The notes under the pieces: generated by a model
Seen by the model: only the letters and a program-made list of their open reading frames with translations
Told to the model about the DNA's origin: nothing
The model's database searches: none
Part shown: piece by piece, positions 26,364 to 34,699 of the stretch
Layout of the letters: each line of letters opens with the position of its first letter
How positions within the stretch are numbered: position 1 is the stretch's first letter
Assembly: GCA_902801375.1 (NCBI GenBank)
Contig: CADCIB010000004.1
Coordinates: forward strand, 1 to 64,000
Reading direction: 5' to 3'
Origin: an uncultured Prevotellaceae bacterium
GTDB taxonomy: Bacteria; Bacteroidota; Bacteroidia; Bacteroidales; Bacteroidaceae
DNA length: 64,000 nt
Made by a program: the position numbers and the translations under genes

Positions 26364-26637
26364 ATGATATCTAAGAGCGGCTCAGAGATATGCTCAGAGC
26401 GCCTGAAACATGGTATTTCACAGCTCTAAACATCATCTCTATGAATCATTCCCACACATTCTATCACCCCATATTCACAGGAGATGAATTGGTCTTCGTT
26501 GCTTTTGTTGTCTTTATGATTGAAAAATCAAGAAGTTTTTATGTGGAGGTCTGTGCAGGCAGAAGAGGAAAAAATCCCTTGTAAAGGCCTTAATCATTAA
26601 AAATACTAAATCGCTTTGCCATGTGATTATTTATTGT

Positions 26638-26645
26638 TACCTTTG
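26638..26645 (+). promoter_or_regulatory. Promoter of ileS operon
   Basis: TACCTTTG with TTTG at 26615-26618, spacing 19; leader of about 45 bases. Confidence 0.85.
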
Positions 26646-26695
26646 CACCCGATTTTAAAAATACGTATTTTTTGACATTAATAATCTTATAAGAA

Positions 26696-29600
26696 ATGGC
26701 AAGGAAATTCGCCGAACATACGGGCTTGGATCTCACCAAGACCAACAATGAAGTGCTCGAAATGTGGAACCGCACCGACGTGTTCCACCGCTCAATAGCA
26801 GAACGTGAGGGTCATCCTCAGTTTGTTTTCTACGAAGGACCGCCTTCGGCCAATGGCCATCCCGGCATCCACCACGTGTTGGGCCGCGCTTTGAAAGATG
26901 CGTTCAACCGCTACAAAACGATGAAAGGCTACCAGGTGAAGCGCAAGGCCGGCTGGGACACCCACGGGCTGCCCGTGGAGTTGAGCGTGGAGAAGCAGGA
27001 AGGCATCACCAAGGCTGACATCGTGGAGAACGAGACTGCCAAACAAGAGCGCGAGGCGCAGGGCAAGAAGGCCATCACCATCGTTGACTACAATCGCAAA
27101 TGCCGCGAGAACGTGATGATGTATACCAACGAGTGGCGCGAACTGACTGAGAAATTAGGCTTCTTCGTAGACCTCGACAACCCGTACATCACCTACGACA
27201 ACAAATATATTGAGACGCTCTGGTGGCTCTTGAAGCAACTCTACCAGAAAGGGCTGCTCTACAAGGGCTACACCATTCAACCCTATTCACCTGCTGCAGG
27301 TACAGGTCTTTCCAGCCATGAGCTGAACCAGCCCGGCTGCTACCGCGACGTGAAGGACACGACGGTCACGGCTCAGTTCCGCATCATGGACCCGCGTCCG
27401 GAGATGACAGGTTGGGGCACTCCCGTGTTCTTGGCCTGGACCACCACGCCTTGGACCTTGCCTTCCAACACCGCCCTCTGCGTGGGACCGCGCATCGACT
27501 ACGTCGTGCTGCAGACATACAATCCCTATAATGGCACGAAGATTACCGCCGTCATGGCCGCCGCTTTGGTAGACAGCTATCTGAAGCCCGAGGGAGAGTT
27601 CGCCCCGATGGACGAGTTTAAGCCCGGCGACAAAGTGATTCCCTATCGCGTGGTGGGCCAGTACAAGGGCGTTGACCTCGTGGGGATGCACTATGCACAG
27701 CTCATGCCGTGGGTGAAGCCCTGTGAGAAGCTGCACGACGGTGCTGCCACATGGGTGAAGGAATATGCCGAGGAGCATGAGAACAAGGTATTCAGAGTGG
27801 GCAACGACAGCTTCGTTGAGATGGAGGAGAAAGCCTTCCGCGTGATTCCTGGCGACTATGTGACCACCGACGATGGTACGGGTATCGTGCACATCGCACC
27901 AACCTTTGGTGCCGACGACGCCAAAGTGGCAAAGGATGCCGGCGTTCCCTCGCTGTTCCTCATCAACAAGGGTGGCGAGACTCGCCCGATGGTTGACCTG
28001 CAGGGCAAGTATTATGTGATGGACGAGCTGGCAGAGTCGTTCGTGGAGTCTTGTGTCGACGTTGAGAAATACAGCCATCATGCTGGCGACTATGTGAAGA
28101 ATGCCTACGATCCGAAATTCAACGTCAATGGCTACGACGAGAAAGAAGCCTCTAAGGCTGAGGACCTGAATATCGTCATCTGTATGGAGATGAAGCAGGA
28201 AGGTTCGGCCTATAAGATAGAGAAACATGTGCACAACTACCCGCATTGCTGGCGTACGGACAAGCCCGTGCTCTACTATCCGCTCGATTCTTGGTTTATC
28301 CGCTCCACAGCTTGCAAAGAGCGTATGGTGGAACTGAATAAGACCATCAACTGGAAACCCGAGTCGACGGGTACCGGACGCTTTGGCAATTGGCTTGAGA
28401 ACCTGAACGACTGGAACCTCTCTCGTTCACGCTTCTGGGGGACACCGCTTCCCATTTGGCGCAACAAGGATAGCCGCGAGGAACTGTGCATCGGTTCTGT
28501 GGAAGAACTCTACGCCGAGATAGAGAAGAGCGTGAAAGCTGGGTTCATGAAGAGCAATCCGCTGAAGGACCAGGGCTTCCTGCCAGGTGACATGTCGAAG
28601 GAGAACTACGATCGCATCGACCTGCACCGTCCCTACGTGGACGACATCGTGCTGGTGAGTCCCACAGGCAAGCCGATGCATCGCGAATCAGACCTCATCG
28701 ACGTGTGGTTCGACTCAGGGGCTATGCCCTATGCTCAGGCGCATTATCCGTTTGAGAACCGCGAGGCTATCGACAATGGTACAGCCTTCCCCGCTGACTT
28801 TATCAACGAGGGTGTTGACCAGACGCGCGGTTGGTTCTTTACGCTCCACGCCATCGGTACCATGTGTTTCGATAGCGTCGCCTTCAAGAACGTCATTTCT
28901 ACCGGTCTCGTGCTCGATGCCAAGGGTATCAAGATGTCGAAGCGCATCGGCAACGTGGTGAATCCTTTCCACGAGATCGAGCGCAACGGCGCCGATGCCG
29001 TACGTTTCTACATGCTGACCAACACCCAGCCGTGGGACAACTTGAAGTACGATCCTGCTGGCGTGGATGAGGTGCGCCGCAAGTTCTTTGGTACCTTATA
29101 TAATACGTATGGCTTCTTCGCCCTCTACGCCAATGTGGATGGTTGGGAACCCTCACTTTCTGTAGAAACCGACTGCTCCGATGCAAACAAGCCAGAGATA
29201 GACCGTTGGATCCTCTCGTGCCTGAACTCGCTCATCAAAGGTGTGGATGACGCTTTGGCTGACTATGAGCCGACACGTGCCGGCCGACTGATCGATGCCT
29301 TCGTGAACGACGACCTCAGCAACTGGTATGTCCGCCTGAACCGTAAACGCTTCTGGGGTAAGGACATGAGTGCCGACAAGGCCAGCGCCTACCAGACGCT
29401 CTACACTTGTCTGATGACCGTTGCTAAGCTGCTGGCACCCTTTGCTCCGTTCTATGCCGATCAGCTCTACAAGGACCTTGGCGGCAAGCTGGACAGCGTA
29501 CACCTGGATGAGTTCCCCGTAGCCGACGAGAGCCTCATCGACACCGACCTCGAGGCTCGCATGCAGATGGCACAGAAAATCACGTCGATGGTGCTTGCCT

Positions 29601-30283
29601 TGCGCCGCAAGGTGAACATCAAGGTGCGCCAGCCGCTGAAGAGCATCATGGTGCCCGCCATCGATGAGCAGCAGCGTCAGCATATCGAGGCCGTGAAAGA
29701 CCTTATCATGAACGAGGTGAACGTCAAAGATCTGCAGTTTGTGGAAGGTTCCGGCGTGCTGGTGAAGAAGGTGAAATGTAACTTCCGCACCATGGGTAAG
29801 AAGTTCGGCAAGCTCATGAAGGGCATTGCCGCCCAGATGACCACGCTCTCGCAAGAGGGAATCGCCCAGTTGGAGGAGCAGGGATTCATCGACCTCGTTG
29901 TTGACGGGGAGAATGCCCGTGTGGAAGCTGCCGATGTGGAAATCATCAGCGAAGACATTCCGGGCTGGCTCGTTGCTAATGAGGGCAACCTGACCGTGGC
30001 TCTCGAGATAGAGCTGACCGACGAATTGCGTCGCGAGGGTATGTCGCGCGAAATCATCAATCGCGTGCAGAACCTGCGTAAGGACAATGGTTTCGAGATT
30101 ACCGACCGGGTGCGAGTCTTCCTGGGTGGGGCCAACGACTTCGTACGTCAGTCGGTGGAAGCCTACGGAAAGGACATCGCTACTTCTGTGCTGGCTGACC
30201 AGATTATCTTCGAGGACAACGATGGTCCAAGCATCGACTTCGACGACTTCGAGATGAACATCAAGGTGGAAAAAGTATCATAG
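26696..30283 (+). CDS. ileS: Isoleucyl-tRNA synthetase
   Basis: 1195 residues, the long (type 2 / eukaryote-like) IleRS found in Bacteroidetes; E. coli IleRS has 938. Class I motifs: the HIGH region reads PSANGHPGIHHVLGRALKD, and KMSKS is present as IKMSKRIGNVVNP. The CP1 editing domain contains WTTTPWTLPSNTALCVGP and DDGTGIVHIAPTFGADD. The WDTHGLPVE motif after HIGH is also present. The C-terminal 250 residues carry the long type 2 tail (ITSMVLALRRKVNIKVRQPL). First gene of ileS-DksA-like-lspA-DUF4296. Confidence 0.96.
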   Translation: MARKFAEHTGLDLTKTNNEVLEMWNRTDVFHRSIAEREGHPQFVFYEGPPSANGHPGIHHVLGRALKDAFNRYKTMKGYQVKRKAGWDTHGLPVELSVEKQEGITKADIVENETAKQEREAQGKKAITIVDYNRKCRENVMMYTNEWRELTEKLGFFVDLDNPYITYDNKYIETLWWLLKQLYQKGLLYKGYTIQPYSPAAGTGLSSHELNQPGCYRDVKDTTVTAQFRIMDPRPEMTGWGTPVFLAWTTTPWTLPSNTALCVGPRIDYVVLQTYNPYNGTKITAVMAAALVDSYLKPEGEFAPMDEFKPGDKVIPYRVVGQYKGVDLVGMHYAQLMPWVKPCEKLHDGAATWVKEYAEEHENKVFRVGNDSFVEMEEKAFRVIPGDYVTTDDGTGIVHIAPTFGADDAKVAKDAGVPSLFLINKGGETRPMVDLQGKYYVMDELAESFVESCVDVEKYSHHAGDYVKNAYDPKFNVNGYDEKEASKAEDLNIVICMEMKQEGSAYKIEKHVHNYPHCWRTDKPVLYYPLDSWFIRSTACKERMVELNKTINWKPESTGTGRFGNWLENLNDWNLSRSRFWGTPLPIWRNKDSREELCIGSVEELYAEIEKSVKAGFMKSNPLKDQGFLPGDMSKENYDRIDLHRPYVDDIVLVSPTGKPMHRESDLIDVWFDSGAMPYAQAHYPFENREAIDNGTAFPADFINEGVDQTRGWFFTLHAIGTMCFDSVAFKNVISTGLVLDAKGIKMSKRIGNVVNPFHEIERNGADAVRFYMLTNTQPWDNLKYDPAGVDEVRRKFFGTLYNTYGFFALYANVDGWEPSLSVETDCSDANKPEIDRWILSCLNSLIKGVDDALADYEPTRAGRLIDAFVNDDLSNWYVRLNRKRFWGKDMSADKASAYQTLYTCLMTVAKLLAPFAPFYADQLYKDLGGKLDSVHLDEFPVADESLIDTDLEARMQMAQKITSMVLALRRKVNIKVRQPLKSIMVPAIDEQQRQHIEAVKDLIMNEVNVKDLQFVEGSGVLVKKVKCNFRTMGKKFGKLMKGIAAQMTTLSQEGIAQLEEQGFIDLVVDGENARVEAADVEIISEDIPGWLVANEGNLTVALEIELTDELRREGMSREIINRVQNLRKDNGFEITDRVRVFLGGANDFVRQSVEAYGKDIATSVLADQIIFEDNDGPSIDFDDFEMNIKVEKVS

Positions 30284-30315
30284 TAAATCATCAATCCATA
30301 AATATTAAATTGTAT

Positions 30316-30696
30316 ATGTCAGAGAAAAAACGTTATAGCGACGAGGAACTCGAGGAGTTCAAAGTGATTATTGACGAGAAACTGGCTACGGCACGTCACG
30401 ACTACAACGAGATGATGCGCCAGCTGATGAACCTCGACGGCAACGATGTGGACGACACGTCACCTACCTATAAAGTGCTGGAAGAGGGTAGCGCCACCCA
30501 GAGCAAGGAGGACTTGATGCTTCAGGCTGGTCGTCTGCAGAAGTTCATCCAGGGCCTCGAAGGAGCCTTGGTTAGAATCCAGAACAAGACCTATGGCATC
30601 GACCGCATGACTGGCGAACTCATTCCCAAAGGTCGTCTGCGCGCCGTTCCCCATGCTACGTTGAGCGTGGAGAGCAAGATGCAGAAGAAACATTAG
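30316..30696 (+). CDS. TraR/DksA-family protein without zinc-finger cysteines
   Basis: 126 residues. The helical hairpin and C-terminal YGIDRMTGELIPKGRLRAVP / HATLSVESK match Bacteroidetes TraR/DksA proteins. DksA-type proteins enter the RNA polymerase secondary channel and adjust transcription with ppGpp. The four zinc cysteines of classic DksA are absent; the protein contains no Cys at all, and where relatives often read YGIC it reads YGID. The start is ATG 30316; a TTG two codons upstream is also in frame. It lies 32 bases after ileS and precedes lspA, a neighbourhood conserved in the phylum as I recall it. Confidence 0.85.
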   Translation: MSEKKRYSDEELEEFKVIIDEKLATARHDYNEMMRQLMNLDGNDVDDTSPTYKVLEEGSATQSKEDLMLQAGRLQKFIQGLEGALVRIQNKTYGIDRMTGELIPKGRLRAVPHATLSVESKMQKKH

Positions 30697-30727
30697 GAGT
30701 GAGAAATTAGGAGTTAGGAGTGAGGAA
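30697..30727. repeat. GAGTGAG-type low-complexity spacer
   Basis: Reads GAGTGAGAAATTAGGAGTTA GGAGTGAGGAA between two operon genes. The same vocabulary appears at 51685-51721 and in the in-frame insertions listed elsewhere. Confidence 0.5.
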
Positions 30728-31372
30728 ATGAAAAAGTCTCACGACGGCCGCTTGGCCGTTATTCTTGTCGTGGTGTTGATGCTGATCGACCAGGTTATCA
30801 AGATTCTGGTCAAGACAAATATGCGGCTGCATGAGAGCATCGAGGTGACCTCGTGGTTCTACATCGACTTTGTGGAAAACAGCGGGATGGCTTTCGGCAT
30901 GACGTTCATCAACAAGTACATTCTCAGCACCTTCCGCATTGTCGCCATCGTCGCCATCTGTTGGTATATCATGCAGTTGGTCAAGCGGAGTGCCTCGCGG
31001 GGCTATGTCGTTTGTCTCTCCATGATTATGGCTGGAGCGGCAGGCAACATCATCGATTGTATGTTCTACGGCATGATTTTCAGCGCGTCGCATCCCTTCG
31101 ATGCCGCCTATTTCGTGCCGTTTGGTGATGGATATGCACCCTTCCTCTTGGGAAAGGTGGTGGACATGTTCTATTTCCCCATCATCGAGACCACATGGCC
31201 CGCGTGGGTTCCCGTCTGGGGAGGCCAGCCCTTCGTCTTTTTCAGTCCGGTCTTCAACTTCGCAGATGCCTGCGTTTCTGTGGGTGTCATCCTCCTGCTG
31301 ATTTTCTATCGCAATGAGTTGAGTCTATTCTTTGACAACAAGAAGGAAACTTTGGATACGAATCATGAGTAA
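30728..31372 (+). CDS. lspA: Lipoprotein signal peptidase (signal peptidase II)
   Basis: 214 residues, four membrane helices. Cleaves the signal peptide from prolipoproteins after lipidation, at the inner membrane. Catalytic aspartates are in GNIIDCMFYG and NFADACVSVG. It is about 50 residues longer than E. coli LspA because of an insertion (about 120-165: HPFDAAYFVPFGDGYAP, WPAWVPVWGGQPF) before the second Asp, a feature of Bacteroidetes members. The last 8 bases overlap the next gene, itself a lipoprotein. Confidence 0.94.
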   Translation: MKKSHDGRLAVILVVVLMLIDQVIKILVKTNMRLHESIEVTSWFYIDFVENSGMAFGMTFINKYILSTFRIVAIVAICWYIMQLVKRSASRGYVVCLSMIMAGAAGNIIDCMFYGMIFSASHPFDAAYFVPFGDGYAPFLLGKVVDMFYFPIIETTWPAWVPVWGGQPFVFFSPVFNFADACVSVGVILLLIFYRNELSLFFDNKKETLDTNHE

Positions 31373-32486
31373 GAGGTGTCGTCGGTACAATCTTTTTGGG
31401 CGGAACTATCTTTCTTCGAGTAGCGAGAAGTGGGGAGTGAGGAGCGAGAATACATTCGTCGCTTTTCTAAAAAGTGTGCTCCTCAATGATATATCTCGCT
31501 CTCCGTTTCTTGTTCCCCGACTGTCGATACTTTTACTCATCAGCCTTTTCATAGTTTCTTGCAAACCTACGGTGCCGCGTGAGATTATCCAGCCTGATGA
31601 GATGGCAGAGATTCTCTATGACTACCATCTGGCCGATGCGATGGCCACAGAACAGGAGAGCGACAATCGCGCCTATGACTCACGGCTCTATCGTTTGGCA
31701 GCCTTGAAGAAACATGGGGTGACGGAAGCCGACTTCGACTCTTCGATGGTCTATTATACGCGTCATGCCGACCGCTTGCATTCCATCTATCAGAAAGTGG
31801 CTGAGCGCATGGAGAAAGAGGCCACAGCACTTGGTGCTACCATTAGCGACCTCAACCGCAAGGCTGGCGTCGAGGGCGAGGCTATGAACGTTTGGCCAGG
31901 CGAGCACTCTTTGGTGCTGATGCCTCTGCCGCTCTACGACCATGTGCAGTATCGTGTGGAGGCCGACACAGCCTTCCATCGCGGAGAGCGTTTCACCCTG
32001 AGTTTCGACACGGAGTTCCTCTTCCAGGAGGGTTCGCGCAACGGCATTGCCCAGTTGGTGGTGCGCTTCAAGAACGACAGCGTGGCCTCGCGTGTCATGC
32101 ATATCAGTTCGCACGGACACTACGACCTCGAGATTCTCGACAAGGGCAAGCGCGGCGTGGATGCTGTGGAAGCCCTCTTCTACATCGGCACTAATCAGAA
32201 TGCCACACAGACCACGCTGAAACTCATGATGGTGGACAACATCAAACTGCTCAAGGTGAAGATGGAGGAGCCGAAGAAAGACTCCACACAGGTAGGCAAT
32301 GCTGCCAACATGCAGGGCGATACGCTCCGCAACCGAACCGACTCTACCGCTGCTGCTGTGGTGCAAGACGACGAGCGCAGACCTTCAGACAGGGAGCCGC
32401 TACCTGTTCCAGAGCGTCGTCCGATTCCCCCGAACGGCAAGCCTCTTGAACTGAAAGGCCGTCCGCAGGACATTCAAGTTAGGTGA
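31365..32486 (+). CDS. DUF4296 lipoprotein
   Basis: 373 residues. DUF4296 is recognised by PREIIQPDEMAEILYDYHLA right after the lipobox (LLLISLFIVSCKPT). Function unknown; the family is regularly found after lspA in Bacteroidetes. The second half (EHSLVLMPLPLYDHVQYRVE, FTLSFDTEFLFQEGSRNGIA) looks like a beta domain, and the tail is Pro/Arg/Asp-rich. The start at 31365 overlaps lspA by 8 bases. The N-terminal region before the hydrophobic core is abnormally long (about 50 residues) because of a palindromic element at 31415-31529; without it the signal peptide would be normal. An internal start after the element is conceivable but no ATG lies close enough to the hydrophobic core. Confidence 0.8.
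   Translation: MSKRCRRYNLFGRNYLSSSSEKWGVRSENTFVAFLKSVLLNDISRSPFLVPRLSILLLISLFIVSCKPTVPREIIQPDEMAEILYDYHLADAMATEQESDNRAYDSRLYRLAALKKHGVTEADFDSSMVYYTRHADRLHSIYQKVAERMEKEATALGATISDLNRKAGVEGEAMNVWPGEHSLVLMPLPLYDHVQYRVEADTAFHRGERFTLSFDTEFLFQEGSRNGIAQLVVRFKNDSVASRVMHISSHGHYDLEILDKGKRGVDAVEALFYIGTNQNATQTTLKLMMVDNIKLLKVKMEEPKKDSTQVGNAANMQGDTLRNRTDSTAAAVVQDDERRPSDREPLPVPERRPIPPNGKPLELKGRPQDIQVR
31415..31529. repeat. Palindromic element in the signal-peptide region of the DUF4296 gene
   Basis: The left arm TCGAGTAGCGAGAAGTGGGG AGTGAGGAGCGAGA (31416-31449) is answered by TCTCGCTCTCCGTTTCTTGT TCCCCGACTGTCGA (31494-31527). GAGCGAGA/TCTCGCTC, GGGGA/TCCCC and TCGA/TCGA pair in the right order. It encodes SSSEKWGVRSEN and RSPFLVPRLS. 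Confidence 0.5.
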
Positions 32487-32496
32487 GTATCACTCA

Positions 32497-32557
32497 ACCA
32501 CGAGTTTATCGACTGCGGTTTTAACGACCACGAATTTATCGAATTAACCGAATTGAA
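32497..32557. repeat. ACCACGAATTTATCGAATT repeat
   Basis: Two imperfect copies (ACCACGAGTTTATCGACTG at 32497, ACCACGAATTTATCGAATT at 32527) of the motif that also occurs at about 600-625 before the 63-bp repeats. Confidence 0.55.
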
Positions 32558-32570
32558 GGAACGGGGAAAA

Positions 32571-32771
32571 ATGAAAGATTTGAACGAATCTCAGAAGCTG
32601 CGGCGCATGGCAGCCCACCACGTTGTAGTCGATGGACAGGACATGGGGCGGTGCGTCGTGGTGTGCCGCCTCGATGGTACCGTTCTCGACTTCCATCCCC
32701 TCACCCACGAGGAACCTTTCACCGAATGGCACGTCGGCACTATCACCGTTGTTGATGGAAAAGTTCAGTAG
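32571..32771 (+). CDS. Small conserved hypothetical protein
   Basis: 66 residues from ATG 32571 (MKDLNESQKLRRMAAHHVVV ...). The pattern, a beta-rich core with VVCRLDGTVLDFHPLTHEEP and FTEWHVGTI, resembles small unannotated Bacteroidales proteins with a terminal EExPFTEWxxGTI motif. Base use matches the surrounding core genes, which argues for a real gene. No signal peptide. The frame opens at TTG 32553, inside the repeat. Function unknown. Confidence 0.55.
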   Translation: MKDLNESQKLRRMAAHHVVVDGQDMGRCVVVCRLDGTVLDFHPLTHEEPFTEWHVGTITVVDGKVQ

Positions 32772-32833
32772 TTTTTTTCGACGAATACACAATAAACCCC
32801 GTCGTTTTCCGTTATATACATAGAACAACAACT

Positions 32834-34582
32834 ATGAATATGCGAAAAACAATCATTGCCATCGTCGCGTTCCTTTTGCTCGGCCTTGTCTTTTCCTGCC
32901 GCCAACATCAGTATCCACACATCCTCATGACGGCCGACAGCCTCTGCGAGGCCAAGCCCGACAGTGCCGTCAGCCTGCTGCGCTCCCTGAAGCCCCAGTT
33001 TGCCACAGCCAGCAAGGCCGACCAGATGTACTACCAGCTGCTGTGCATCAAGGCGAATAATAAAAACTATCATGTTTTTACATCAGACAGTTCTATCATG
33101 CCATTGGTGCAGTATTACGAACAACATGAAAGCGACAGACATCTGGCAGAAACCTACTACTTGGCAGGGCAGATATACTTCGACATGAAAGATGCTCCGC
33201 AGGCACTTGACTATTACCAGCGGGCGGCTGATGCCATTACAAAAAATACAGACAGCGACACAAAGATACTCATTTACTATCAAATGGCAGACTTGTTTGT
33301 CTATCAACGACTGAAGAATGAGGCCATCGCATCGTATCGCAAATCCCTTGAATACTGCAAAGAAGCAAAAGATACGACTCGAATGCTCTATGTCCTTCGC
33401 GATCTAGCCTTTGCTTTGGAAGATAACGATATGTTTGAAGAGGCTTTGAGAACCTACAATGAAGCATTATCTCTTGCTAACGAAATAAGGAATATGGATA
33501 TGGTGCTAAGAGTGAAAGCGCATTTGGCATCTTATTATGATGACAGAAAGGAACATAAACGTGCTTTGAGCATGATTCGTGAGGTTTTACATAATGAATT
33601 GAAACAGAATTTTAGTAGTACTTATTCTATCGCTTCTGCCATTTATGAACATTGTGGCATATTGGACTCTGCCCTTTTCTGTTATCAGAAAATGTTTGAG
33701 GGAGATGAAATCTATGCAAAACGTGAAGCCGCCAAACATTTAGCAGAACACAACTTGGAATTATATAAATTTGAAAAGGCCTATTCATATCTGATTGTTT
33801 TTGATGTTCTTTCAGATTCTATTCGAAAAATGGATGCCGCCAAAACCATTGCGGAAATGAATGCTGCATTCAACTTTAGTAGGTTTGTAAAAGAAAACAA
33901 TCGACTTACCATTAGTAACAAAAACAAGATTATAGTGATTATTGTCATTTTATTAGTTGGTTCTGTTATTGTAAGCACTCTTGTCGTTCTATGGATGATT
34001 AACAGAAGAAAAAGACTATTATTGCAAACAGGTTTAGAAAAGCTGAAAAAGCTGAAAGATGCAGAACGCAATAAGAGTATGGAACAAATAGAAAAGAATA
34101 AACAGGAAATAGAAAGACTACGAGAGTGTCTGTTTCAAACAGACATAGAAACCGAAAGTCTTAGACAACAATTGCAAGAAAAAGAGAAACGACTTTCACA
34201 TGTTGTAGCATTAGCAGAAATAGAGCATCAACGATATAATGATGCCAAAGAAAGATTGGCTAAGGCTGGCATTATTCGTATTATTAACCGTGTAGCCAGC
34301 GAAGGTTCGGCACTAAATGATAATCTCTGGAAAAACCTTGATGAGGAAGTGAACACTTGTTTTCCTCAATTTCGGGAAAACTTATATTCTCTCTTCGTAC
34401 CTTCTAAACATGAATACCACATAGTATTATTAATGAAAGCTGGACTTTCCACGATTAACATAGCCACTCTTACATATAGAAGCAAACAGGCTATAAGTAC
34501 GGCTAAAAGCCGTATGTATCAAAAGGCTTTTGGAAAAAAAGGAAAAGCCGAGGAATGGGATGGCATTATTGATAAATTGTGA
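32834..34582 (+). CDS. TPR sensor with membrane helix, coiled coil and C-terminal HTH-like domain
   Basis: 582 residues. Signal/lipobox-like N-terminus (GLVFSC, Cys22), about six TPR-like helical pairs (residues 40-345; for example LAETYYLAGQIYFDMKDAPQ), one membrane helix (about 364-388), a coiled coil (about 395-470) and a C-terminal domain with LMKAGLSTINIATLTYRSKQ and YQKAFGKKG. The layout implies a periplasmic sensor that transmits to a cytoplasmic DNA-binding end. The last 110 residues are paralogous to the protein at 3942-4625. The first 220 bases have the GC-rich codon use of the core genome; from about 33055 on, the gene turns AT-rich like the next two genes. No clear TAnnTTTG box upstream. 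The target genes are probably the two downstream, by proximity only. Confidence 0.75.
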   Translation: MNMRKTIIAIVAFLLLGLVFSCRQHQYPHILMTADSLCEAKPDSAVSLLRSLKPQFATASKADQMYYQLLCIKANNKNYHVFTSDSSIMPLVQYYEQHESDRHLAETYYLAGQIYFDMKDAPQALDYYQRAADAITKNTDSDTKILIYYQMADLFVYQRLKNEAIASYRKSLEYCKEAKDTTRMLYVLRDLAFALEDNDMFEEALRTYNEALSLANEIRNMDMVLRVKAHLASYYDDRKEHKRALSMIREVLHNELKQNFSSTYSIASAIYEHCGILDSALFCYQKMFEGDEIYAKREAAKHLAEHNLELYKFEKAYSYLIVFDVLSDSIRKMDAAKTIAEMNAAFNFSRFVKENNRLTISNKNKIIVIIVILLVGSVIVSTLVVLWMINRRKRLLLQTGLEKLKKLKDAERNKSMEQIEKNKQEIERLRECLFQTDIETESLRQQLQEKEKRLSHVVALAEIEHQRYNDAKERLAKAGIIRIINRVASEGSALNDNLWKNLDEEVNTCFPQFRENLYSLFVPSKHEYHIVLLMKAGLSTINIATLTYRSKQAISTAKSRMYQKAFGKKGKAEEWDGIIDKL

Positions 34583-34665
34583 AAAATGCACGCTACAAAT
34601 CAGCTTTTAGCCAAATGCGTACTTTTTGCGTACTCATTTCTTTGGCACTTCACTTCAATTTGACT

Positions 34666-34673
34666 TACCTTTG
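34666..34673 (+). promoter_or_regulatory. Promoter of the pseudo-peptidase gene
   Basis: TACCTTTG with TTTG at 34641-34644, spacing 21. Confidence 0.8.
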
Positions 34674-34699
34674 CACCAGATTTATCAATAATTATCATT

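Noticed and set aside
26390-26584. 64-codon frame before ileS
   Set aside because: No recognisable family, no promoter at a sensible distance, and partial overlap with the degenerate 22-base region.
33926-34582. Classical two-component histidine kinase after the TPR domain
   Set aside because: After the membrane helix there is only a coiled coil and a short HTH-like end; no H-box, N-box or G-box is visible.
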